Shown in pieces: positions 1-7,583 of a stretch of 64,000 nt of DNA (the first letter of the stretch is position 1; the number at the start of each line of letters is the position of its first letter). The position numbers were made by a program, and so were the translations under genes. The notes below the pieces were generated by a model that saw only the letters and a list, made by a program, of their open reading frames with translations, ran no database searches and was not told the origin of the DNA. Origin of the DNA: Microbispora sp. ZYX-F-249 (GTDB lineage: Bacteria; Actinomycetota; Actinomycetes; Streptosporangiales; Streptosporangiaceae); contig NZ_JBDJAW010000032.1 in assembly GCF_039649665.1 (NCBI RefSeq), forward strand, positions 1-64,000. Reading direction: 5' to 3'.

Positions 1-74
1 TCCAGCTCCGTGGCGAGAACTTTCCTCGTTCCATGGGCCGGTAGTGGCTGTGATTGTCGGCCTACTATCCTGGC

Positions 75-791
75 TCAATCTCCAAGCACTCCTCCGAGTC
101 CAAGTTGACCATCGGTGGGAGGGGGTGCAGAACGGCGCCAGAGTCGTGGCCGGTCATGCAGGCCTGCTGCCGGAGCAAGAGTGAAGGACCCCGTGAGCCA
201 GGCGGCGAGTTGAGCCCGGTCGATCAGTATCAGATCTGTGCCGGACGCACACTGGGTGGCGGGAGCAGTGAAGCGTGCAGTCGTGACAAGGACACCTCGG
301 TGACCCGGGTAGGCGTGTAAAGCACCGAGCAGGTTGCGTACTTCGGGAGCACCGACAGAGTTGCTCCATCTCTTGCACTGGATGACGAATCTATGTCCGG
401 AGGGAGCGACTCCGATGACGTCTACGCCTCCGTCACCGCTGCCTCCGACCCGGTGGACCTTGCGGAAGCCCTCGCGCACGAGCAGGGCCTCGACCAGGAT
501 TTCAAACTGACTGCCGGACATTCGGTCGACCTGTTCGAGACGGGCGTTCTCCCGAATCCACTCCTGCCGTCTCGCCTCGAGTGCTCGATAGCGAAGCACC
601 AGCGCTCCGGTTACAGCAGCGACAAGCACGATCGTGACTCCAAGCGCCAGCAACCAGTTGGCGGCGATGACGTCGATAAGCCACCGGAGAGCCAGGATGA
701 CGACAGCTAAGGCAACCAACCAGAGGAACCAGCCTCCGTCGCCCCCCTTGCCCTTACCTCGTCGTCGTTTGGCTGGGGTACGTCGCGGCAT
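75..791 (-). CDS. Membrane-anchored Mrr-type restriction endonuclease
   Basis: Two adjacent hydrophobic helices (about residues 21-44 and 46-68) after a basic N-terminus are followed by a soluble Mrr_cat-like domain (about 90-200). The nuclease core is visible as GGVD with Asp124 and, on the next strand, IQCK with Gln138 and Lys140; this is the D-(x)n-QxK variant of the PD-(D/E)xK active site. Family knowledge: Mrr-like nucleases cut foreign or modified DNA, and membrane-anchored versions are common in actinomycetes and on mobile elements. The ATG is preceded by GGGAGG. At 238 aa it is complete. It lies beside the wall hydrolase/HTH genes of the transfer module, so a role in protecting or policing the element is possible but inferred. 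Confidence 0.8.
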   Translation of the reverse strand: MPRRTPAKRRRGKGKGGDGGWFLWLVALAVVILALRWLIDVIAANWLLALGVTIVLVAAVTGALVLRYRALEARRQEWIRENARLEQVDRMSGSQFEILVEALLVREGFRKVHRVGGSGDGGVDVIGVAPSGHRFVIQCKRWSNSVGAPEVRNLLGALHAYPGHRGVLVTTARFTAPATQCASGTDLILIDRAQLAAWLTGSFTLAPAAGLHDRPRLWRRSAPPPTDGQLGLGGVLGD

Positions 792-1075
792 GGCGAGCCT
801 CCGGGGAGAGGAGAGGAAGTTACCCCTACTCTCTCAAAGGGGACTGACATTTCCCCGGTATCCAGCAATCTCTGTGGCCTGGGTAGCAATGGGTGATACA
901 AGTGCCCATTGAGACCACAGACGGCCTTACAGCGATGACCGCTCTATTCCCTCAATGCCGAATCGAGCGGTTTCATCAGGTCAGGGCCATTCACGGGGGT
1001 GCGACATCGCTGGATTCCAATTACGTAAACCACCGGAGACACCCTCGCGGAAGCTCAAGTCGCGTGAAGCCGTGG

Positions 1076-1300
1076 CTATGTCCGCCTATTGTCGACTGGC
1101 AGCTCGACGCCGAGGAGCTTGAGCAGTTCGGCGGTTGGGACGAGGTAGGCGACGCCGACGCGGATGATGCGGCAGGGGAACTCGCCCTGCTTGGCCAGCT
1201 CGTACGCCTTGGTCCGCCCGAGCCCGAGAGCCCGCGCGGCGGTGAGCAGGTCGACCGTGGCAGGCAGTTGCTGCAGCTCGGCCAGGGTGAGGCCTTTCAT
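1076..1300 (-). CDS. Small HTH DNA-binding protein (excisionase-like)
   Basis: This 74-residue protein carries a winged-helix/MerR-type 'excisionase' fold: LLTAARALGLGRTKAYELAKQ forms the helix-turn-helix and CRIIRVGVAYLVPTAELLKLL the wing. Such small proteins act as Xis factors or local repressors on integrative elements. Its ATG overlaps the stop of the upstream wall-hydrolase gene (ATGA), so the two are probably translationally coupled. No integrase gene lies next to it, so excisionase activity is only inferred from fold and context; a transcriptional regulator of the transfer genes is the alternative. Confidence 0.7.
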   Translation of the reverse strand: MKGLTLAELQQLPATVDLLTAARALGLGRTKAYELAKQGEFPCRIIRVGVAYLVPTAELLKLLGVELPVDNRRT

Positions 1301-2220
1301 TTCTTCTCCATCAAGCTTGCCGGTCGAGTGAACCCGACCACGTCAGGACGAGCGGAATAGGACGCGTAACGCACGACGTCTCCGGTGTGCGGCGCGTGGA
1401 TCATCTGGCCGGGAGTGACGACGATCCCGACATGCCCAGGCCCGCCGGCTCCCGAGTGCATGAAGACCAGGTCGCCTGGCTGCTCCTGGCCGCGAGCAAC
1501 AGCGGGGCCCTGGCGCCACTGGTCGGCGGCGACGCGCGGCAGCAGGATCCCGACGTACTGATAGGCGCGCATGCTCAGCCCGGAGCAGTCGAACGCGCCA
1601 GGCCCCTCAGCTCCCCACGCGTACGGCTTGCCAAGCTGCATCCGCGCGTAAGCGAGGACACGGCCGGCCACGGCACTCGGCGCCGCAGGCAGCGCGCACA
1701 GCTCCTCCCCCACGCCAGCCGAGCCCGAAGAGTAACCGCGAGCGAAGTCGAGGACCCGGCGGACGTACCAGTCGGCGTGGTTGTAGCGCCAGATGGCCCG
1801 GTACATGTCCGCCGGCGCTCCGCTCGCCTTCAGGTACTTCGCCGCCGACGGGATAGCGTCGGCCGGGTCGTAGACGTCGGTCCGCCCGTCGCCGTTCCCG
1901 TCTACGCCGTACACCGCCCAGGTCGAACCGAGGAACTGCATGGGCCCCATCGCGCCGGCGTGGTTCGCACCGTCCCGGATACCGACGCCGGTACCGCGCC
2001 CGTGGTCGCTTTCGGCCTTGCCGATACCCGCGAGCACCTGCCAAGGGATGCCGTACCTCTGCCCAGCCTGCTGATACAGCTGCAGGTAGTCCGGTGGGAT
2101 GTCACCGTCCTGTCCCTGACCGCAGCCGGCGGAGCCGCTCATGGCGGTGAACGCCAGGATCAGCCCGAGCGGTATCGCGATGAGCAGTCCGGCGGCCGCC
2201 ACGAGCAGCCGCACGGTCAT
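1297..2220 (-). CDS. Bifunctional lytic transglycosylase / NlpC-P60 wall hydrolase
   Basis: A single N-terminal membrane helix (residues 5-27) anchors two wall-degrading domains. The first is an SLT-like domain (about 45-155) with Glu70 in GKAESDHGRG and the MGPMQF motif. The second is an NlpC/P60 domain (about 185-300) with Cys212 in FDCSG, His263 in GHVGIV and a later His in HAPHTG. This SLT+NlpC arrangement is typical of VirB1/TcpG-like enzymes that open peptidoglycan for the conjugative channel of Gram-positive elements. It sits in a leftward three-gene set divergent from the T4SS operon, 15 bp after one HTH gene and overlapping the next. Confidence 0.9.
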   Translation of the reverse strand: MTVRLLVAAAGLLIAIPLGLILAFTAMSGSAGCGQGQDGDIPPDYLQLYQQAGQRYGIPWQVLAGIGKAESDHGRGTGVGIRDGANHAGAMGPMQFLGSTWAVYGVDGNGDGRTDVYDPADAIPSAAKYLKASGAPADMYRAIWRYNHADWYVRRVLDFARGYSSGSAGVGEELCALPAAPSAVAGRVLAYARMQLGKPYAWGAEGPGAFDCSGLSMRAYQYVGILLPRVAADQWRQGPAVARGQEQPGDLVFMHSGAGGPGHVGIVVTPGQMIHAPHTGDVVRYASYSARPDVVGFTRPASLMEKK

Positions 2221-2235
2221 CGAGACCGACCGGTG

Positions 2236-2514
2236 TCACAACTCCCGCGCAGCTCGGTCCCGAGCCTGCTGCGTCGCCAGCCGTCCGGCGCCTGGCCTGC
2301 TCTCCTCATTCCCACTGCCCCCCGCTATCGGATGGGGCTGTCGCAGCACGTCGAGGACCGCGTTCCACGAGTAGCGGTAGTCCTTGCCGGTCCGCAGCGC
2401 CGGGATCTGGCCTGCGCCGGCCATGCGGCGGACGGTCTGCGCCGACAGCCCGAGCTTGGCGGCCAGTTCTTTGGTGGTCAGCACGTCCGGGTCACGGCCA
2501 AGCGGATCGGTCAT
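2236..2514 (-). CDS. HTH DNA-binding protein (MerR/excisionase-type)
   Basis: A 92-residue protein with DVLTTKELAAKLGLSAQTVRRMAGAGQIPALRTGKDYRYS, a classic helix-turn-helix plus wing of the excisionase/MerR-like class, then a basic, polar tail. The frame is open further upstream, but I chose the ATG at 2514 because a GGAG ribosome site precedes it and the homologous region starts there. It is the first gene of the leftward set and faces the T4SS promoter across about 190 bp that contains a 17-bp palindrome, so it is a plausible autoregulator of both directions (inference). Confidence 0.75.
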   Translation of the reverse strand: MTDPLGRDPDVLTTKELAAKLGLSAQTVRRMAGAGQIPALRTGKDYRYSWNAVLDVLRQPHPIAGGSGNEESRPGAGRLATQQARDRAAREL

Positions 2515-2606
2515 CGTCACTCCTCGTGGTCGGCGGTCACCGTTCAGTGTCCCCCACGCGACTGCGACAGCACGTCTTGTGAATACCTGAAGACGGATGC
2601 AGCCGT

Positions 2607-2635
2607 TTGAGACTGCTTGCGCTCTGGAATACCCA
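2607..2635 (+). promoter_or_regulatory. Candidate promoter of the T4SS operon
   Basis: TTGAGA (2607-2612) and TACCCA (2630-2635) are separated by 17 bp, a good sigma-70/HrdB-like spacing. The predicted start of transcription, about 2642, falls inside the palindrome at 2639-2655. Prediction from sequence only. Confidence 0.45.
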
Positions 2636-2638
2636 CGG

Positions 2639-2655
2639 AGCGTGACAGTCACGCT
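2639..2655. promoter_or_regulatory. 17-bp palindromic operator over the T4SS transcription start
   Basis: AGCGTGACAGTCACGCT has perfect 8-bp arms around a single A. It lies in the divergent region between an HTH gene and the transfer operon and covers the predicted transcription start. The position is ideal for a repressor that silences conjugation. The binding protein is not known; the two neighbouring HTH proteins are candidates. Confidence 0.5.
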
Positions 2656-2705
2656 ACCGATTGCGACAATCCATCGACCCCATGTCAGCAAAGGGAGGGC
2701 AATCC

Positions 2706-2996
2706 ATGCTGGTCAGCGCAGTTGCCGACATGCTTCAGGCGGGGCTGGTGCCGAATCCGGCACCGGTCGCACCGCCGGGCCTGGAAGGACCGATCACGAC
2801 CATCCTCGGCTGGGGCAAGTGGGGCGTCATCGTCGCGGGCGTCGCCGGCCTGCTGATCTGCGGCGCGCAGATGGCGATCGGCCGCAAGAACCGCTCCTCC
2901 TTCGCCGCCGACGGCGCCTCCGGCATCCCCTGGGTGCTCGGCGGGCTCAGCCTGGCCGCGACCGCCTCCGGCATCGTGGGGATGTTTCTCCGGTGA
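2706..2996 (+). CDS. Small two-TM conjugation protein (VirB2/TrbC-like topology)
   Basis: A 96-residue hydrophobic protein with a short N-terminal segment, one membrane helix (about WGVIVAGVAGLLICGAQMAI), a basic loop and a second helix (WVLGGLSLAATASGIVGMFL). First gene of the T4SS operon. The start at 2706 is preceded by GGGAGGG, which favours it over the upstream in-frame ATG. Size, two-helix topology and position before the VirB6- and VirB4-like genes resemble VirB2/TrbC pilins, but sequence alone cannot prove the family. Its stop overlaps the GTG of the next gene. Confidence 0.65.
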   Translation: MLVSAVADMLQAGLVPNPAPVAPPGLEGPITTILGWGKWGVIVAGVAGLLICGAQMAIGRKNRSSFAADGASGIPWVLGGLSLAATASGIVGMFLR

Positions 2997-3610
2997 AGGC
3001 ACCCGTCCTCGTCCTGGTGCTGCTGACGGCGTGCGCCTGCGGCACATCGACAACTCCGGCTTCCCCGGCCCGCCAGGCGCGCATCACCTGGCAGGACTTC
3101 CATGGAGTACGGCTGCCGCTGTCGGATCTCGACGGCCCGCGCGTGCTCGACTACGACCGTGCCAAGGGCTTCTCCCACACCCGGGAGGGTGCGCTGCTCG
3201 CGGCGCTGCACATCGGTGTACGGGCGAACTCGCGGTGGGGCCCGACCGTGTTCGAGCCCACCATCACCGAGCAGGTGGTCGGTCCGGACGCAGGTCGTCT
3301 CCTGGAGCAGACGCGGACCACATACGAGGAGAGCAGGCAGGAAGCCGGGCTCCCCCAAGGCAGTCCACTCGGGAAGGCCTACGTGGACGAGGAGGCCTAC
3401 CGCTGGGAGTCCTACGCCACCGACGCCGCCACCGTCGACATCGTCAGCGCCGGCCCGGACCCACGTGGCACCACCGTCCGAGCCACCACCCGCATCCAGG
3501 TCGTCTGGCGCGACGGCGACTGGCGCGTGGTCGCACCGCTGGACGGCGACTGGGGCAACGCTGCTACGGAGCTCAAGTCCCTCGACGGCTACACCCGCTT
3601 CGAGGAGTGA
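2993..3610 (+). CDS. Conjugation-associated lipoprotein
   Basis: The GTG start overlaps the stop of the upstream gene. The protein (205 aa) begins with a lipoprotein signal (MKAPVLVLVLLTACACG, lipobox L-T-A-C), so it should be lipid-anchored outside the membrane. The mature part has a C-terminal alpha+beta module ending TRIQVVWRDGDWRVVAPLDG, typical of NTF2/VirB8/TcpC-like folds in Gram-positive T4SS loci. The enzymatic role is unknown; a structural or scaffolding part of the channel is inferred from its place between a pilin-like and a VirB6-like gene. Confidence 0.65.
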   Translation: MKAPVLVLVLLTACACGTSTTPASPARQARITWQDFHGVRLPLSDLDGPRVLDYDRAKGFSHTREGALLAALHIGVRANSRWGPTVFEPTITEQVVGPDAGRLLEQTRTTYEESRQEAGLPQGSPLGKAYVDEEAYRWESYATDAATVDIVSAGPDPRGTTVRATTRIQVVWRDGDWRVVAPLDGDWGNAATELKSLDGYTRFEE

Positions 3611-3616
3611 CCGGTC

Positions 3617-4768
3617 ATGCCGTGCGAGAGCCTGCTGTCTCCAAGCTGTTCGGTGACCGAGTACGTCGTCGGCAAGGTCGCCGCCGGGGCCGCCAACGGA
3701 GTCCTGGGTGAGATGGCCAAGGCCATCCAGGACGGCGTGGCGTGGGTGGTCGGCAACAGCATCTCCTGGTGGGTCAGGGTGCCCTCACCCGACCTGGCCA
3801 CCGAATCAGCCGTGGACCGTTTGCGCGAGTGGACGTTGCCGATCGCGATCGCGGTCGCCGTGCTCGGCGTGCTCAGCGCGGGCGGCAAGATGGCGCTGAC
3901 CCGGAAGGGCAGCCCGCTGGTCGACGTCGGCTCCGGCCTGGTCGTCATCGCGGCGACCTCGACCATCGGCGTGCTAACCGCTTCGATGCTCGTCAAAGCC
4001 GGCGACGCCTGGTCCACCTGGGTCCTCGACACCGTCTCGCACCACGACTTCGGTCGGCGCCTCACGAAAATCCTGGCTCTGACCGGCGCGGCACCCGGTG
4101 TGGTGATCGTGCTCGGGATCGTCGCCATCTTGATCGGCGTGGTGCAGGCCGTGCTCATGCTGTTCCGCGAGGCGGCCCTGGTCGTCCTCGCCGGCCTTCT
4201 CCCCCTGGCCGCCGCCGGGTCGATGACCGTGATGACCAAGCCATGGTTCCGCAAGGTGACCGGCTGGATGCTCGCCCTGATCTTCTACAAGCCCGCCGTC
4301 GCCGCCGTGTTCGCTACGACGTTCACCATGGTCGGCGAAGGCAAGGACGTGCGGACCATCCTCATGGGGTTCGCGATGATGCTCCTGTCGCTGATCGCCA
4401 TGCCAGTGCTGATGAAGTTCTTCACCTGGACGACGGGCTCGCTGGCAACCGCCGGTGGAGGCGGCGGCATCCTCGGCGCGAGCGTCGCCGGAGCCGTCGC
4501 CCTCAGCTCCTTCCGCAACTCGTCTTCGTCCTCCTCCCCCACAGGCGCGAGCAGCCACGCCGATTACTTGTCATCCCAGCTCGGGGGCACACGAGTGGCA
4601 ACTGGCGCCCCTTCATCGTCTGGGACGACGACCGCGGGATCGACGGCGGCAGGAGCAGGAGCCAAAGCGGCGGGACCGGCCGCCGCTGCGGCGGCGACCG
4701 CGGTGAGTGGCGTGGCATCCGGTGTGAAGACCGCGGCGAACTCCGTGCGAGAGGACCACCAGCGATGA
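3617..4768 (+). CDS. TrbL/VirB6-like polytopic membrane protein
   Basis: This 383-residue protein has six or more membrane helices between residues 75 and 275 (for example LPIAIAVAVLGVLSAGGKMAL, GVVIVLGIVAILIGVVQAVL, REAALVVLAGLLPLAAAGS). A Ser/Gly/Ala-rich cytoplasmic tail follows (from about 280, with a run of Ser at 297-302 and Ala/Gly repeats). This layout is that of TrbL/VirB6 channel proteins. Family knowledge: they form the inner-membrane pore of the T4SS. Six bp downstream of the lipoprotein gene; its stop overlaps the next start as ATGA. Confidence 0.8.
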   Translation: MPCESLLSPSCSVTEYVVGKVAAGAANGVLGEMAKAIQDGVAWVVGNSISWWVRVPSPDLATESAVDRLREWTLPIAIAVAVLGVLSAGGKMALTRKGSPLVDVGSGLVVIAATSTIGVLTASMLVKAGDAWSTWVLDTVSHHDFGRRLTKILALTGAAPGVVIVLGIVAILIGVVQAVLMLFREAALVVLAGLLPLAAAGSMTVMTKPWFRKVTGWMLALIFYKPAVAAVFATTFTMVGEGKDVRTILMGFAMMLLSLIAMPVLMKFFTWTTGSLATAGGGGGILGASVAGAVALSSFRNSSSSSSPTGASSHADYLSSQLGGTRVATGAPSSSGTTTAGSTAAGAGAKAAGPAAAAAATAVSGVASGVKTAANSVREDHQR

Positions 4769-6213
4769 CGGACATCCGTACCTATGGAGGCTGGCGCCGG
4801 CGGCGCGGTCTCGGCCTGCTCGGCCTGGGCACGACCGGGACGTTCGTCGCGTTGGGTGCGCTCACCGCGCTGGTCCTCACCGTGTCCGTGGACCTTCGTG
4901 CCGCGCTCTATACCGGTCCGCCCGCTGCCCTGGCCGGAGCGCTGGTGCTGATCCGGGTCAGCGGCGTTCCCATCGCCCACCTCATCACGCGTCGGATCCG
5001 CTGGTCGTACGGCAAGGCCCGTGGTCACACCCGCTACCGCGCCGGAGTCGTCGTCGCGCACCCCCGCGCCTTTCAGCTCCCCGGGGTTCTGGCCGCGACT
5101 CGGCTGATGTCAGCCGAGGACGCCTTCGGTCGGCCGTACGGCATCGTGTGGGACCGCCGCGCCGGGCTGTTCACCGCGACGCTGAAGGTGTCGCCGGCCT
5201 CGACCTGGCTGGCGGAACGGTCGGACGCAGACACCTGGGTGGCCAACTGGGGTGCATGGCTGGCCTCGCTCGGGCACATGCCGGCCGTCCGCTGGGTCAC
5301 GGTCACCGTCGACACCGCCCCCGAGCCCGGCTCCGCCCTCGCCGACACCGTCGGCCGCGCGCTGTCCTCCACGGCTCCCGAGGCGGCGGCCCTGCTCATG
5401 CGGCAACTGGTCAGTACGGCACCGCGTACGGCGGCCCGCGTGAACACCTACGTGAGCGTGACATTCGACCCGGCCCGCTCCCCTGCCGGACAGGGCGACA
5501 TGAGCACGGCGATCGGTGAGCTCGGCCGCACCACCGAGGCGCTGGCCTCCGCACTCGGCTCGTGTGGCGTCACCGTCACCGGCCGGGCGACCGCAGCCGA
5601 GCTGGCCGGAATCGTCCGCGCCGCCTACGATCCCGCCGCCAGCGCCGACACCGCCCGCGCCGATGACCTGACGTGGGCGGACGCGGGTCCGATCGGCGCC
5701 GAAGAGCACCCCGATCACTACCGGCACGACAGCGGCATCAGCGTGAGCTGGGCCTGGCACGAGGCACCACGGCAGAACGTCCCCGCCGACGTGCTCAGCC
5801 GCCTGGTCGCTCCGGGTCCATATCCGAAGCGGGTCAGCCTGCAGTACCGCCCGTTGCCCGCCGCCGAGGCCACGCGGGTGCTTGAGGACGAGGTCAACGC
5901 CGCCGCGTTCCGCGAGCAGTACCGCCGCCGGACCGGGCGGGACGAGACCGCCCGCGACGCCTACGACCAGGCCCGCGCCCGGCAGGCCGCCGCCGAGGAG
6001 GCAACCGGGGCCGGGGTCACGCTCGTGACGCTGTACGTCACCACCACGGTCACTCACGAAGAGGACCTGGCCCAGGCCGTCGCCATCACCGAGGCCGCCG
6101 CAGAAGCCTCCCGGATCCGGCTTCGCCGGCTGTGGGGCAGCCAGTCCACCGGGTTCGCCACCACCTTGCCCTGCGGCGTCTGCCCGGCCGAGCTGAACAG
6201 GAGGTCATGGTGA
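4765..6213 (+). CDS. SCO6880-family conjugation membrane protein
   Basis: The ATG at 4765 overlaps the previous stop. The 482-residue product starts with an Arg-rich stretch, then two helices (about 20-40 and 47-66), followed by a long soluble domain to the end. This layout, and the placement between a VirB6-like and a VirB4-like gene, match the actinobacterial SCO6880 family, which may play the PrgI/VirB3 role with an EccE-like soluble part. The long upstream open frame (from 3742) overlaps the TrbL gene and is not real. Function is inferred from context. Confidence 0.7.
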   Translation: MTDIRTYGGWRRRRGLGLLGLGTTGTFVALGALTALVLTVSVDLRAALYTGPPAALAGALVLIRVSGVPIAHLITRRIRWSYGKARGHTRYRAGVVVAHPRAFQLPGVLAATRLMSAEDAFGRPYGIVWDRRAGLFTATLKVSPASTWLAERSDADTWVANWGAWLASLGHMPAVRWVTVTVDTAPEPGSALADTVGRALSSTAPEAAALLMRQLVSTAPRTAARVNTYVSVTFDPARSPAGQGDMSTAIGELGRTTEALASALGSCGVTVTGRATAAELAGIVRAAYDPAASADTARADDLTWADAGPIGAEEHPDHYRHDSGISVSWAWHEAPRQNVPADVLSRLVAPGPYPKRVSLQYRPLPAAEATRVLEDEVNAAAFREQYRRRTGRDETARDAYDQARARQAAAEEATGAGVTLVTLYVTTTVTHEEDLAQAVAITEAAAEASRIRLRRLWGSQSTGFATTLPCGVCPAELNRRSW

Positions 6214-7583
6214 AGACTCCCGCACGCGGCTGGCGAGAGCCGTACGGCGGATGCGCCGTGCACGTGGAGGCCGGCGCGGAGTTCCAGGCGACCACGGCAC
6301 AGCTGTGCGGCCTGTTCCCGTTCGTGGCCGGCTCGGGCTCCCCCGCCATCGGCACACCGATCGGCCGCCACCAACTGTTCGGAGAGGTCGTCTGCCTCGA
6401 CCCGCTGGCCTGGCTGCGCGCCGGGCTGGTCACCAACCCGGGCGTGTTCGTCCTCGGTCAGCCGGGGACCGGCAAGTCGACCCTGGTCAAGCGCCTCATC
6501 GTCGGGGCCATCGCGTCCGGCTCGACCGCGCTGATCCTCGGCGACACCAAGCCCGACTACACGATGCTCGTCGAGTACGTCGGCGGGCAGGTCATCCGCG
6601 TTGGTCGCGGCCTCGACCGCATCAACCCCCTCGACGCAGGCCCACTCGGCGCCGCCATACGGACCCAGCGCGGCGCCGAAGCCGAGCGTACGCGCTGGGA
6701 GCTGCGCGGACGGCGGCTCTCGCTGCTGATGGCGCTGTGCACGCTCATCCGCGAGGCGCCGGTCGGCAACGCCGAAGAGGTCATCCTCGGCCGGGCTATC
6801 GATCTGCTCGACGAACGCCTCGCCGCACTGACCGTGCCCGACGTACTCGCCGTACTCGAAGAAGGCCCCGAAGCGCTGCGATCGGCCGCGCGGACCGACC
6901 ACCCGGAGCGATACCGCGAGCGGGTCAGCAACCTCGTCTTCACCCTCGAACTGCTCTGCACGGGTTCGCTCGCGGGCGTCTTCGACGGGCCTACCACCCG
7001 CCCCATCGACCTGACCGCGCCTGCGGTCTCCGTGGACATCTCCCGCGTCGGCGCGGCCGGCGACAAGCTCCTGACCGCCGCCATGCTGTGCACCTGGGCG
7101 TACGGCTTCGCCATGGTCGACGGCACCACCGGCCACTCCTATATGGCGGTGATGGACGAGCTGTGGCGGGCGCTGCGCGGGGCGCCGGGCCTGGTCGAGT
7201 ACGCCGACAGCCTGACCCGGGTCAACCGTGCCAAGGGCATGGCCTCCATCATGATCACTCACTCGCTTGCCGATCTGGAGGCACTGCCCACCGAGGAGGA
7301 CCGGGCAAAGGCTCGCGGCTTCATCGACCGCAGCGCCATTACCGTGCTGGCCGGGCTGCCTCCGCGTGAGCTGGCCCGCGTCAGTGAGATCACCCGGCTG
7401 ACCGGGCCGGAGCAGGAGCTGGTCGCCTCCTGGTCGGCACCGGACTCCTGGCAGCCAGGAGCCCGGCACCCGGGGCGCGGCAAGTACCTCATCAAGACCG
7501 GCGACCGGCTCGGCATCCCGGTCGAGCTCGCGCTCGTCGGCGTCGAGCACGAGCTCTACGACACCGATCAGGCGGTCCGATGA
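6207..7583 (+). CDS. VirB4-like T4SS ATPase
   Basis: The 458-residue protein has a Walker A motif GQPGTGKST (residues 84-92) and a Walker B motif YMAVMDELW, with GDTKPDY after the first strand, as in VirB4/TraC/HerA-type ATPases. It energises assembly and transport of the conjugation channel at the inner membrane. It is shorter than Gram-negative VirB4 because the N-terminal half is reduced. AGGAGG at 6199-6204 points to ATG 6207 or the adjacent GTG 6210. Start and stop overlap the flanking genes. Confidence 0.85.
   Translation: MVKTPARGWREPYGGCAVHVEAGAEFQATTAQLCGLFPFVAGSGSPAIGTPIGRHQLFGEVVCLDPLAWLRAGLVTNPGVFVLGQPGTGKSTLVKRLIVGAIASGSTALILGDTKPDYTMLVEYVGGQVIRVGRGLDRINPLDAGPLGAAIRTQRGAEAERTRWELRGRRLSLLMALCTLIREAPVGNAEEVILGRAIDLLDERLAALTVPDVLAVLEEGPEALRSAARTDHPERYRERVSNLVFTLELLCTGSLAGVFDGPTTRPIDLTAPAVSVDISRVGAAGDKLLTAAMLCTWAYGFAMVDGTTGHSYMAVMDELWRALRGAPGLVEYADSLTRVNRAKGMASIMITHSLADLEALPTEEDRAKARGFIDRSAITVLAGLPPRELARVSEITRLTGPEQELVASWSAPDSWQPGARHPGRGKYLIKTGDRLGIPVELALVGVEHELYDTDQAVR

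Noticed and set aside
1076-2514. Integrase/excisionase module
   Set aside because: Excisionase-like HTH proteins are present but no tyrosine or serine recombinase gene was found in the window, so no attachment site is claimed.
3742-4764. Long rightward open frame upstream of the SCO6880-like gene
   Set aside because: It overlaps the TrbL-like gene in another frame, is Arg-rich and lacks a ribosome site; only the part from 4765 is coding.
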